64,000 nt of DNA, taken from the NCBI RefSeq assembly GCF_012272695.1, contig NZ_CP050902.1, positions 248,001 through 312,000 on the forward strand, read 5' to 3'. Shown in pieces: positions 43,264 to 51,319 of the stretch. Source of the DNA: Nocardioides sp. JQ2195 (GTDB taxonomy: Bacteria; Actinomycetota; Actinomycetes; Propionibacteriales; Nocardioidaceae). Below the pieces are notes generated by a model, which saw nothing but the letters and a program-made list of their open reading frames with translations, did no database searches and was not told the DNA's origin. The number at the start of each line of letters is the position of its first letter. The first letter of the stretch is position 1. Position numbers and translations under genes: made by a program.

Positions 43264-44685
43264 GTGACCAACGCAGTCGTGGTCGGCAGCGGCCCCAACG
43301 GGCTCTCGGCCGCCCTCACCCTCGCCGAGCGGGGCATCGACGTGCTCGTCCTCGAGGCCGCGGACCGGGTCGGCGGCGGCGCCCGCACCTCCGAGCTGAC
43401 GGTGCCCGGCCTGCTCCACGACGACTGTGCCGCCTTCCACCCGACGGGAGTTGCATCGCCCTGGTTCCAGAGCCTCGGCCTGGAGCGCGAAGGCCTGCGC
43501 TGGCTGTGGCCCGAGGTCCAGGTCGCGCACCCGCTCGACGGCGGTCGCGCCGCGCTGCTGTGGCGCAGCGTGGAGCGTACGGCGAACGGGCTCGGCGTCG
43601 ACGGCTCCGCCTGGGAGCGCCTCGTCGGACGCGCCGCGCGGAACTTCGACGACCTCGCCAGCGACGTCTTCCGGCCGATCCTGCACCTGCCGGAACACCC
43701 CTTCAAGCTCGCCGGCTTCGGACTGAACTCCCTGCTGCCGGTGCCGTGGCTGGCTCGCCGCTGGAGGACCGACGAGGCCCGGGCGCTGTTCGGTGGCATG
43801 GCAGCCCACAAGTTCGGACCGCTCACCGGACCGCTCGCCTCCGCGGCGGGACTGATGCTCGGCGCGGCCGCCCACGCCTACGGCTGGCCGGTGGCCGAGG
43901 GTGGCACCGAGTCGATCACACGGGCCCTCCTCGCCAGGCTCGAGCGGGCCGGCGGCCGCGTCGAGACGGGGATCCGGGTGACGGCGTACGACGAGCTGGG
44001 CGACCCCGACATCCTGCTCCTCGACACGGCGCCGGACGCGGTGGCCCGGATCATGGGTGACCGGCTGCCTCAGCGCATCCACAGGGCCTTTCGGCGCCAT
44101 CGGTTCGGCCCGGCCGCGTTCAAGGTCGACTACGCCATCGAGGGCGACATCCCGTGGGAGAACCCCGAGGTGCTCAGGGCCGGCACCGTCCACCTCGGTG
44201 GAACGCTGGAGGAGATGGTCGCCACGGAGGCGAGGACCGGTCGTGGCGAGATGCCGGACCGGCCCTTCGTGCTCCTGGGCCAGCAGTACCTCACCGATCC
44301 TTCGCGCTCGGGAGGTGACTCAGGGCTGAACCCGGTCTACGCCTACGCCCACGTGCCCCATGCCTGGCGCGGCGACGCGACCGCGGCGATCACCGCCCAG
44401 GTCGAACGGTTCGCGCCGGGCTTCGGCGAGCGGGTCCGGCACGTGCACGTGCGCGACACGACCGGGCTCGAGGCCTACAACGCCAACTACGTCGGCGGCG
44501 ACATCTCCGCGGGCTCCAACGGCGGACTGCAGGTCGCGCTGCGCCCCAGGATCGCTCGGAACCCCTACGCCACAGGCGTTCCGGGGGTCTTCATCTGCTC
44601 GTCCGCCACGCCACCCGGCGGCGGCGTGCACGGGATGGGCGGCCACAACGCTGCGTTGTCGGCCCTCAAGGAGCTCTCAGCGTGA
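43264..44685 (+). CDS. FAD-dependent oxidoreductase, phytoene dehydrogenase-like
   Basis: GTG 43264 after a GGGAGG site gives 473 residues. The dinucleotide-binding motif VVGSGPNGLSAALTLAERG is at the very N-terminus, then VLEAADRVGGGARTSELT near 30, and a C-terminal FAD contact GVHGMGGHNAALSALKEL. Family members oxidise or isomerise isoprenoids and polyenes, but this CrtI-like subgroup in actinobacteria is mostly uncharacterised and no carotenoid genes are near. It overlaps the alpha-mannosidase 3' end by 9 bases, convergent. Confidence 0.82.
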   Translation: MTNAVVVGSGPNGLSAALTLAERGIDVLVLEAADRVGGGARTSELTVPGLLHDDCAAFHPTGVASPWFQSLGLEREGLRWLWPEVQVAHPLDGGRAALLWRSVERTANGLGVDGSAWERLVGRAARNFDDLASDVFRPILHLPEHPFKLAGFGLNSLLPVPWLARRWRTDEARALFGGMAAHKFGPLTGPLASAAGLMLGAAAHAYGWPVAEGGTESITRALLARLERAGGRVETGIRVTAYDELGDPDILLLDTAPDAVARIMGDRLPQRIHRAFRRHRFGPAAFKVDYAIEGDIPWENPEVLRAGTVHLGGTLEEMVATEARTGRGEMPDRPFVLLGQQYLTDPSRSGGDSGLNPVYAYAHVPHAWRGDATAAITAQVERFAPGFGERVRHVHVRDTTGLEAYNANYVGGDISAGSNGGLQVALRPRIARNPYATGVPGVFICSSATPPGGGVHGMGGHNAALSALKELSA

Positions 44686-47600
44686 CAGGCGCAGCGTGAC
44701 GATCTGGAACGGTCGCAGGGACAGCGTGATCGGGTCCGTCGCGACCAGCGCGTCCTTGTCCAGAGGTCGCTCCAGCAGGTCGACCTCGCTCACGCGCGCC
44801 ACCTCGAAGGCTGGCTCGAGGGTCACGCCCGTCCTGGCCCCGAGCGGTTCGTGCAACCGCACGACCACGTCGCCGGACCGGTCCTCCGCGAGCTTGATCG
44901 CCTCGACGTGGGCAGTGCCGCCGGCCACCCGCACCAGCGGCTCCACCGTCGCACCAGCGACGTGGCGGGGCGGCAGGTTCAGCGCATAGCCGGCCTCGGC
45001 GGCCCCGGCAACGCCGGCGCCCGGAACGATCGCCGAGCGAAACGTGTGGTTGCCCTGGTCGGTCTCCGGGTCCGGGTAGCGCGGCGCCCGCAGCAGGGTC
45101 TGGCGCACGGTCGAGAACGTGCCGCCCCCGGGGCGCGGGTGACGGGCCACGTCGTGGCCGTACGTCGAGTCGTTGGCCACCGCGGCGGCGTACCCACCGT
45201 CCTCGACCAGCACCCAGCGGTGGGCGCACACCTCGAAGCGGGCCGCGTCCCACGTGGTGTTCTCGTGCGTCGGTCGGGTGACGTGGCCGAACTGGGTCTC
45301 GTAGCGCGCGTGATCGGTGTGCACGTCGATGTCGAAGGCCAGCTTGAGCACCCGCTCCCGCTCGTGCCAGTCGACGGTGGTCTCGATGTCGATGCGGCCA
45401 CCGTCGAGGCTGATCACCTGGGAGTACGACGAGTCGCCGAACCTGCCCCGCACCTCGACCGACCCCTCGGTGGCCGCGTTCGTCGAGACCTCGCCGACCA
45501 GGTCCGAGACCTGGTCGCGGTAGAACTGGTCGAGGTCCCAGGCGTCCCACTTGTTCGGGAAGTCCGGGTGGATCTGCAGCAGGTTGGCCGCGCCGCCCGG
45601 CGGCAGCACCTCGCGGTCGGCGACCAGGTCGTGGATCGAGCGGATCACGCCGGTCGCGTCGATATCGACCCGGAGGTGGTCGTTGACCAGCAGGTGTGGT
45701 TTCGAGACGGTCGCTGGCGCTCCCTCCTCAACCACCGTCCCCCGTCGGGGGTTGAGGAGGTCGCTCTGCGACCGTCTCGAAACCACCGGACTGTGGCTCA
45801 GCATCGCGATCGGGGACGCGTCGAACACCGCCGACCCGTCGCCGGTTCCGGCCAGCGCCGTGATCGCCCGGGTGATGATCGCCTCGAGCTCCTCGGCCAC
45901 CCGCGCATGGTCCTGCTCGGCCTGCCGGTGCACCCACGCGATCGAGGAGCCGGGCAGGATGTCGTGGAACTGGTTGAGCAGCACGGTCTTCCAGAGCGAC
46001 CGCAACGCGTCGTACGGGTAGTCGACCAGGCCACGCACTGCGGCGTACGTCGACCAGAGCTCGGCCTCGCGCAGCAGGTGCTCGGAGCGCCGGTTGCCCT
46101 GCTTGGTCCTCGCCTGGGAGGTGTAGGTGCCGCGGTGGATCTCGAGATAGAGCTCTCCGGCCCACACCGGAGCGTTGGGGTACTCCGCCTCCGCGGCTGC
46201 GAAGAACGACGCCGGTGACTCGATCTCGACCCGGGGCGACCCTTCGAGTGAGGCCGTGCGCCGGGCGCGGTCGAGCATCTCGCGAGTGGGCCCACCACCG
46301 CCGTCTCCGTGGCCGAAGGGGAGCAGCGAGCGGCTGGCCATGCCCTTGTCCCTGAAGTTCGACGCCGCGTGGGCGAGCTGGCTCCCGGCCAGGGTGCCGT
46401 TGTAGGTGTCGGCGGGCGGGAAGTGGGTGAACACCCGGGTGCCGTCGATGCCCTCCCACCAGAACGTGTGGTGCGGGAACTTGTTGACCGTGTTCCACGA
46501 GATCTTCTGGGTCAGGAACCAGCGGAAGCCGGCCAGCTTCACGATCTGCGGCAGCGCGGCGGTGTAGCCGAACGAGTCCGGCAGCCACACCTCCTCGCAC
46601 TCGACGCCGAGCTTGTCGAGGAACCACTGCTTGCCCATCACGAACTGGCGGGCCATCGCCTCGCCGCCGACCATGTTGGTGTCGGACTCGACCCACATGC
46701 CGCCGACCGGGATGAACCGGCCCGACTCCACGTGGGCGCGGACGCGTTCGAAGAGGGCCGGCTGGTTCTGCTCGAGCCACTCCCACTGCTGGGCCGAGCT
46801 CATGCAGTGCACCAGGTCGTCGGTGGTGTCGAGCAGGTTGGTGACGTTGGCGACGGTGCGCGCCACCTTGCGCACGGTCTCGCGCACCGGCCACAGCCAC
46901 GCCGAGTCGATGTGGGCGTGGCCGATGGCGCTGATCCGGTGGGCGCTCGCGTTCGCCGGCCGGGAGAGCACCTCCGCGAGCTCGGCCCGGGCCGCAGCGG
47001 CAGTGCCGGGCACGTCGTGCGGCTCGAGCGCCTCGAGCGCACGCTCGAACGCGTAGCGGATCTCCCAGCGCCGGGCATCGCTCTCGGGCAGGGATCGCTG
47101 CAGGCCGTCGAGGACGTCGAGGTCGGCATTCAGCTCGTAGGTCGCCACGTCGCGCTCGCAGACCTCGGCCCGGCTGATCGTGTAGATCGGCTCCCTGGTG
47201 GAGGTGTGGCGATCTCCCTGGCGGGTGGGCGTCCAACCCGGCCCGATCGCCGGGTTGGCGGCGGCCTCGACGTACAGGTCGAGCTGCTCACCCGGCTGCA
47301 CGGGGATCCAGGAGTTCTGCGGGTTGAGGCCCTTGACCAGGGAGCCGTCGGGGCGATGGACCAGCGCCTCGGCCTGCATGCCCGGCCGGCGCGAGGCCCA
47401 GCCGAGGTCGAAGACGACCTCCGGCGAGACCGCGTCCGCAGGCACGGTCCCGGTCAGGTGGAACCAGCTGGTGCCCCAGGCCGGCCCCCACCGGTCGCCC
47501 ACCTTCGCCGGCTCGTACGCCGCGGCTCGGGCCACGTCGAACCCGACCGGTTCGCCGATGGTCCCGTCCGAGGAGGGCGGGACGTGCCACACCTCGACGT

Positions 47601-47694
47601 CGAGCGCGCTGATGCCGCGGTGGATCGCAGGCCTGACCCGCTCCTCCATGACCCGCCCGAGCCGGTACTCGATCTCCTCGCCGCGATCGTGCAT
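44677..47694 (-). CDS. Alpha-mannosidase, glycoside hydrolase family 38, with in-frame repeat insertion
   Basis: 1005 residues, no signal peptide. An N-terminal beta-domain precedes the catalytic barrel. GHAHIDSAWLWPVRE near 260 is the zinc H-x-D, MWVESDTNMVGGEAMARQF near 335 contains the Asp nucleophile, and LPDSFGYTAALPQI near 380 and PFGHGDGGGGPTREML near 470 follow. Beta domains close the protein. It hydrolyses alpha-mannosides in the cytoplasm, perhaps from mannan or glycolipid turnover. Between SHSP and HLLVND (about residues 637-666) about 30 residues (RRSQSDLLNPRRGTVVEEGA and flanks) come from a palindromic repeat inserted in frame at 45696-45786. Confidence 0.9.
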   Translation of the reverse strand: MHDRGEEIEYRLGRVMEERVRPAIHRGISALDVEVWHVPPSSDGTIGEPVGFDVARAAAYEPAKVGDRWGPAWGTSWFHLTGTVPADAVSPEVVFDLGWASRRPGMQAEALVHRPDGSLVKGLNPQNSWIPVQPGEQLDLYVEAAANPAIGPGWTPTRQGDRHTSTREPIYTISRAEVCERDVATYELNADLDVLDGLQRSLPESDARRWEIRYAFERALEALEPHDVPGTAAAARAELAEVLSRPANASAHRISAIGHAHIDSAWLWPVRETVRKVARTVANVTNLLDTTDDLVHCMSSAQQWEWLEQNQPALFERVRAHVESGRFIPVGGMWVESDTNMVGGEAMARQFVMGKQWFLDKLGVECEEVWLPDSFGYTAALPQIVKLAGFRWFLTQKISWNTVNKFPHHTFWWEGIDGTRVFTHFPPADTYNGTLAGSQLAHAASNFRDKGMASRSLLPFGHGDGGGGPTREMLDRARRTASLEGSPRVEIESPASFFAAAEAEYPNAPVWAGELYLEIHRGTYTSQARTKQGNRRSEHLLREAELWSTYAAVRGLVDYPYDALRSLWKTVLLNQFHDILPGSSIAWVHRQAEQDHARVAEELEAIITRAITALAGTGDGSAVFDASPIAMLSHSPVVSRRSQSDLLNPRRGTVVEEGAPATVSKPHLLVNDHLRVDIDATGVIRSIHDLVADREVLPPGGAANLLQIHPDFPNKWDAWDLDQFYRDQVSDLVGEVSTNAATEGSVEVRGRFGDSSYSQVISLDGGRIDIETTVDWHERERVLKLAFDIDVHTDHARYETQFGHVTRPTHENTTWDAARFEVCAHRWVLVEDGGYAAAVANDSTYGHDVARHPRPGGGTFSTVRQTLLRAPRYPDPETDQGNHTFRSAIVPGAGVAGAAEAGYALNLPPRHVAGATVEPLVRVAGGTAHVEAIKLAEDRSGDVVVRLHEPLGARTGVTLEPAFEVARVSEVDLLERPLDKDALVATDPITLSLRPFQIVTLRLSR
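45696..45786. repeat. REPIN-like palindromic element inside the alpha-mannosidase gene
   Basis: Outer arms of 19 bp (45696-45714, GTGGTTTCGAGACGGTCGC, and its exact inverse 45768-45786) enclose inner arms CCTCCTCAA/TTGAGGAGG and CCCCC/GGGGG. The result is a 91-bp nested palindrome with no stop in the mannosidase frame. Part of it (45708-45737) recurs in hutU at 12444-12473. This has the form of two REP units facing each other. Confidence 0.85.
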
Positions 47695-47775
47695 GTGCCG
47701 ACCCTAGTGGCATCCGGGCGCGGTCCCGGGGAGTCGCTAGGGTGGGCCGACGCCCCTGACGCCCCGGAAGGTCAC

Positions 47776-48504
47776 ATGAACCGCCACCAATTCCTCGCCG
47801 GCCTGCACGAAGCGGTCCGACCCCGCACCTACCTGGAGACCGGGGTCCAGACGGGACAGAGCCTGCAGCTGAGCCGCGTGCCCAGCATCGGCATCGACCC
47901 GGCCTTCACCATCAACCGTGAGATCCAGGCCGACGTGCACCTGGCGCGCACCACCAGCGACGAGTTCTTCGCCCGTGAGGACCCGCTGGCCCACCTGCCG
48001 ATCCCGATCGTCGACCTGGCGTTCATCGACGGCATGCACCTCGCCGAGTACGCGCTGCGCGACTTCATCGCCGTGGAGCGGTTCACCACGCCGGCGTCGG
48101 TGATGCTCTTCGACGACACCCTGCCGCTGAACGTCCTCATGGCGAACCGCAAGCGCGAGTCGGGCTCCTGGACCGGGGACGTCTACAAGGCGACGCAGGC
48201 CCTGCGCGACCTGCGTCCCGACCTGGTGGTCATCGACCTCGACACCGCGCTGACCGGCACCACCCTGGTCCTGTGCCCGGACGCTTCGCGCGGCGGCGCG
48301 CTCGAGGGGTACGACGACTGGGTCGAGTCGGCCATCACGCCCGACCCGCAGCCGGTCCCCGAGGCCATCCTCGGCCGGACGAACGCCCTCGACCCGGAGC
48401 GGGTCCTGGCCAGTGCCGGATGGAGGAACCTGGTGGAGCTGCGCAGCGCCGGTCGCGCCGACGCCGCCGCGATCCGGGCGGGCTTCAGCGACGTCCTGGG
48501 CTGA
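47776..48504 (+). CDS. Class I SAM-dependent methyltransferase-like protein
   Basis: ATG 47776 (MNRHQFLAGLHEAVRPRTYL) gives 242 residues. ETGVQTGQSLQLS near 20 is the SAM-binding motif region and IPIVDLAFIDGMHLAEYALR near 75 has the DLAFIDG-HxYE-like signature of Methyltransf_24/CmcI-type enzymes. PASVMLFDDTLP near 108 is the conserved strand-turn. These enzymes often modify sugars or glycolipids, but no glycan cluster is evident here. It is divergent from the mannosidase gene. Its 3' end runs into an 11-bp tandem repeat. Confidence 0.75.
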   Translation: MNRHQFLAGLHEAVRPRTYLETGVQTGQSLQLSRVPSIGIDPAFTINREIQADVHLARTTSDEFFAREDPLAHLPIPIVDLAFIDGMHLAEYALRDFIAVERFTTPASVMLFDDTLPLNVLMANRKRESGSWTGDVYKATQALRDLRPDLVVIDLDTALTGTTLVLCPDASRGGALEGYDDWVESAITPDPQPVPEAILGRTNALDPERVLASAGWRNLVELRSAGRADAAAIRAGFSDVLG

Positions 48505-48547
48505 TCAGCCGCTGGTCAGCCGCTGGTCAGCCGCTGGTCAGCCGCGG
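48505..48547. repeat. 11-bp tandem repeat (TCAGCCGCTGG, about 3.9 copies)
   Basis: Three exact TCAGCCGCTGG units and a fourth partial unit join the stop region of the methyltransferase-like gene to the opposing gene, whose last codons it encodes. Slippage here would alter the 3' end of the minus-strand gene. Confidence 0.85.
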
Positions 48548-49032
48548 AGGCGGCGTACCTGCCGACGCAGCTGCTCGGCACGCTTCTCGGGCAGCACGGA
48601 GACGACCTTGCGGGCCACCGACCGGGCCGCTCCGACGGGCTGCGCGTCCTGGATCTCCACTCGGTTGGAGTCGGGCAGTCGCGACGGGCCGGGATTCCTG
48701 CCCCAGAGCAGGACGACCGGCCGCTTGGGCCCCTGCACGAGGAGTCGTGCCTCCACCCTGACCCGTGGGCCGGCGTCAGACTTGAGCGCGATCCGCCACG
48801 TGCCGCGGAGGTTCCCCGGCGCCAGGGTGGCCACGAGCCGGCGCCCGGACTCGTCCTCGACCAGCTGCGCCGGCGCCTTGAGCTTGCGCTGGTCCTGGCG
48901 CAGCACCAGCACGGGGTTCTCACCGATCGGCGACTGCGGGTCGGCCAGCACGATCTCGACCTGGCCGTTCCGGCGGCGGGCGTAGCTGTCGACGAGGTCG
49001 ATGACAGCTGCAGGGGGCCGAGAGTTGCCCAT
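48538..49032 (-). CDS. Conserved hypothetical protein
   Basis: 164 residues starting MGNSRPPAAVIDLVDSYARR. Basic, no signal peptide or membrane helix. It contains a beta-rich middle (QVEIVLADPQSPIGENPVLV, then GTWRIALKSDAGPRVRVEAR) resembling the Ig-like regions attached to glycosyltransferases, and an Arg-rich C-terminus (KRAEQLRRQVRRLRG). It faces the methyltransferase gene across the tandem repeat, which encodes its final residues. Function unknown. Confidence 0.6.
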   Translation of the reverse strand: MGNSRPPAAVIDLVDSYARRRNGQVEIVLADPQSPIGENPVLVLRQDQRKLKAPAQLVEDESGRRLVATLAPGNLRGTWRIALKSDAGPRVRVEARLLVQGPKRPVVLLWGRNPGPSRLPDSNRVEIQDAQPVGAARSVARKVVSVLPEKRAEQLRRQVRRLRG

Positions 49033-49085
49033 TCAGACTCCTAGGGTGCGTCGCGTGGTCAGCTCTCAACCTAACGGATCGAGGC

Positions 49086-49138
49086 GGCCCCGCCGTGGGT
49101 GCGGTGACGATCGTGATCGGCGCACTCCGGGCGGGGCC
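49086..49138 (-). terminator. Hairpin downstream of the secreted PxKF protein gene
   Basis: GGCCCCGCC (49086-49094) and GGCGGGGCC (49130-49138) pair perfectly, with a further inner GTGCG/CGCAC stem. It begins 12 bases after the minus-strand stop at 49151. Confidence 0.6.
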
Positions 49139-49150
49139 TTCCCGCTCAGA

Positions 49151-50932
49151 TCACTTGATCTTGAAGCGGGCGCTGATCGACGAGCCGTCGAGGGTGGTCA
49201 CCGTTGCCGTGTAGCAGCTGCCGGCGCCGGTCGGCGTCTTCCAGTTCTGGATGAACTGGCCGCCGGTTGCGTCGTAGCGCAGCGACGTGCCACCGGTGGA
49301 GACGATCTCGATCGAGTCCTCGGTGCTGATGCCCGAGGTGCAGCTCACCTTCGCGGTCCGGAACCCGGCGATCGCCGAGGTGTCGGTCAGCTCGGTCGGA
49401 CCGACGAGAACCTCGAACTTCAGCGGCACGGTGCTGCCACCCTTGACCGTGTTCCAGACGCCGCTCATGTCGACCGGTCGCTGGAACCCGTCGAGGGTCC
49501 AGGCGAGCACCTCGTAGCCGAGCGTCGCGGTGGAGGTGTTGCCGGCCAGGTCCGTCGCGGTGGCGGTCCAGGTGTGCGTGCCGACCGACGTACCGCCGCC
49601 GGAGACCACGCACGAGGCCAGGCCCGACAGGGCGTCCGAGGACTCGCAGGTCGGAGCGGTCAGGTCGTCGCCGTAGTAGATGTCGTCCTCCGGCCCACCG
49701 ACGAAGGTCGGCACCGCCGGGGCGGTCCTGTCGAGCTTCACGGCCACCTCCGTGCCGGCGCTGGTGTTGCCGGCGAGGTCGGTGCAGGTGCCCGTGACGG
49801 TGCGGCCGGCAGTCTCCTCGGTGACCGGGACGTCGGCAGTGCAGCCGGCGACGCCGCTGGGGCCTTCGTCGCCGTTGTCGCTGAAGCTGACCACGAGGTC
49901 GGTGTTGTTCCAGCCGGCCGCGTTCGGGGCAGGTGAGAGGGTGCCCGCGGGGGCTGCCGGCGCCGATCCGTCACGCTGGATGCTGACGGTCTGCTCCGCC
50001 GACGCCCCGCCGGCGCTGGTGGCCGAGCACGCGTAGTCGGTGAGCGACTGGTCGCTGGTGACCGCCTGGTCGACACAGCCGGTCGTGACGACCGAGCTCG
50101 GTGACTCCGGCTCGGAGACGTGCCACGTGAGGCTGACGTCACCGCGGTACCAGCCGTGGTCGCCGTCCGGCTCGGCCGGGTCCAGCGTGTAGGTGATGAC
50201 GGGCGCGCTGGCGTCGACGACGGAGTACGTCTCGGAGGCCGAGGCCTGGAGCCCTCCCGCGTCGGTGTGGTCGCAGGATGCGGTCTGGGTGCCGATGCCG
50301 TCGACGGCGTACTCACCCGTGACCGCGCTGAGGGTGGCCGGGAACGACGACGGGCCGTCCTCGGCGTCGGTGACCTCACAGGTGGCAGCCGGTACGGAGC
50401 CCTTGGCGTAGGAGGCTCCACCGTCGACGCCGGCGACCTCGACGGTCGGTGCGGTGTTGGACGGGCCGGCCACGTTGACGGTGAAGGTCGCGGGCGCGAG
50501 GTTGAAGCTGCCCTGGCCCGAGCTGGCCACCTCGGCGGCGGAGACGGTGGCCGAACCGGTCGCCACCGGGTGGACGGTCAGCGCCTTGGTGTCACCGCAC
50601 GAGGTGAAGGTGACCGAGGACGGACTGACGGTCGCGACCGAGGTGTCCGAGGAGGTCACCGAGAGTGTGAGGGTGGTCTGGCCGGTCAGGTTGCAGCCGT
50701 TGTTGCCGTCGCCGTTGCGGGGCTGCAGGTAGAGCGTGGTGGTGCCGTCGGTGCCGACGTTGAGCGGCATCACCTCGGCAGCCGCGTCGATGGTGGCGTC
50801 GAGGTCGTTGTGGATGTCGTCAGCTGTCGCGACCCCGTTCAGGGCCAGTGCGGCGGACATGGTGAGCGCGGTCAGGGCCGACGCGCGGACGAGCCGCCTC
50901 CGGCCGAGGTTTCGTTTCTTCGTGACCCGCAT
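49151..50932 (-). CDS. Secreted multi-domain surface protein with PxKF-type C-terminus
   Basis: ATG 50932 (MRVTKKRNLGRRRLVRASAL) gives 593 residues and a signal peptide ending near NGVATA (about residue 36). Then come an Ig/Big-like domain with a Cys pair (CNLTGQ to FTSCGD), several repeats spaced by C-x..AT-C patterns and PVITYTLDPAEPDGDHGWYR, and TDLAGNTSAGT / TDLAGNTSTAT duplicates near 405 and 475. A C-terminal module follows (VWNTVKGGSTVPLKFEVLVG, then NWKTPTGAGSCYTATVT). This last module is a common secreted-protein domain of unknown role. No LPXTG. Likely an envelope or extracellular binding protein. A strong hairpin follows the stop. Confidence 0.7.
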   Translation of the reverse strand: MRVTKKRNLGRRRLVRASALTALTMSAALALNGVATADDIHNDLDATIDAAAEVMPLNVGTDGTTTLYLQPRNGDGNNGCNLTGQTTLTLSVTSSDTSVATVSPSSVTFTSCGDTKALTVHPVATGSATVSAAEVASSGQGSFNLAPATFTVNVAGPSNTAPTVEVAGVDGGASYAKGSVPAATCEVTDAEDGPSSFPATLSAVTGEYAVDGIGTQTASCDHTDAGGLQASASETYSVVDASAPVITYTLDPAEPDGDHGWYRGDVSLTWHVSEPESPSSVVTTGCVDQAVTSDQSLTDYACSATSAGGASAEQTVSIQRDGSAPAAPAGTLSPAPNAAGWNNTDLVVSFSDNGDEGPSGVAGCTADVPVTEETAGRTVTGTCTDLAGNTSAGTEVAVKLDRTAPAVPTFVGGPEDDIYYGDDLTAPTCESSDALSGLASCVVSGGGTSVGTHTWTATATDLAGNTSTATLGYEVLAWTLDGFQRPVDMSGVWNTVKGGSTVPLKFEVLVGPTELTDTSAIAGFRTAKVSCTSGISTEDSIEIVSTGGTSLRYDATGGQFIQNWKTPTGAGSCYTATVTTLDGSSISARFKIK

Positions 50933-51188
50933 GCGGAGCCCACTTCCTTGAGCTGGATACCCCCTGGCATGACCCCCACCCGAGCCCCCGGAGGAACTGT
51001 GCACAGCGACCCCCGCTGGAGGAGGGCTGCCCCCGATGCTGTCGGGCGCCTCACGGCGACGCGGAGGATTCCGCGCGACGTGATCCGGAAATGCCCCGAA
51101 AGGGCTGGTCCAGACAACCGATCGGGGAAGCGCCGATCGATGGACGGGAATAGCCGGTGTCCGTGCTCCGTTGGGACCAGTGAACAAA
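50933..51188. other. Long intergenic upstream region (387 bases to dnaK start)
   Basis: No supported gene is seen between the PxKF gene start and dnaK. The region is GC-rich with short palindromic stretches; the HAIR operator begins at 51189. An AAGGAAG run next to the PxKF start fits its ribosome site. Confidence 0.4.
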
Positions 51189-51209
51189 CTTGAGTTGAAT
51201 CGACTCAAC
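51189..51209 (+). promoter_or_regulatory. HAIR operator (HspR site) before dnaK
   Basis: CTTGAGT-N7-ACTCAAC, one base off the HAIR consensus CTTGAGT-N7-ACTCAAG. It lies 110 bases before the dnaK ATG. Confidence 0.9.
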
Positions 51210-51319
51210 TTATTTGCCACACTTCCTGCGGGTCACGCAGGATGGGACCACACAGACTCCCCGGAAGGTCCGACACGGGCGCCCGGGACCACCTGAAACA
51301 CACACCGGAGGTACACCCC

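Noticed and set aside
46309-47775. Long plus-strand open frame over the mannosidase gene
   Set aside because: A high-GC antisense shadow. The methyltransferase-like protein begins at 47776.
48505-48547. CRISPR-like array
   Set aside because: Units are 11 bases, contiguous and without spacers, so a simple tandem repeat.
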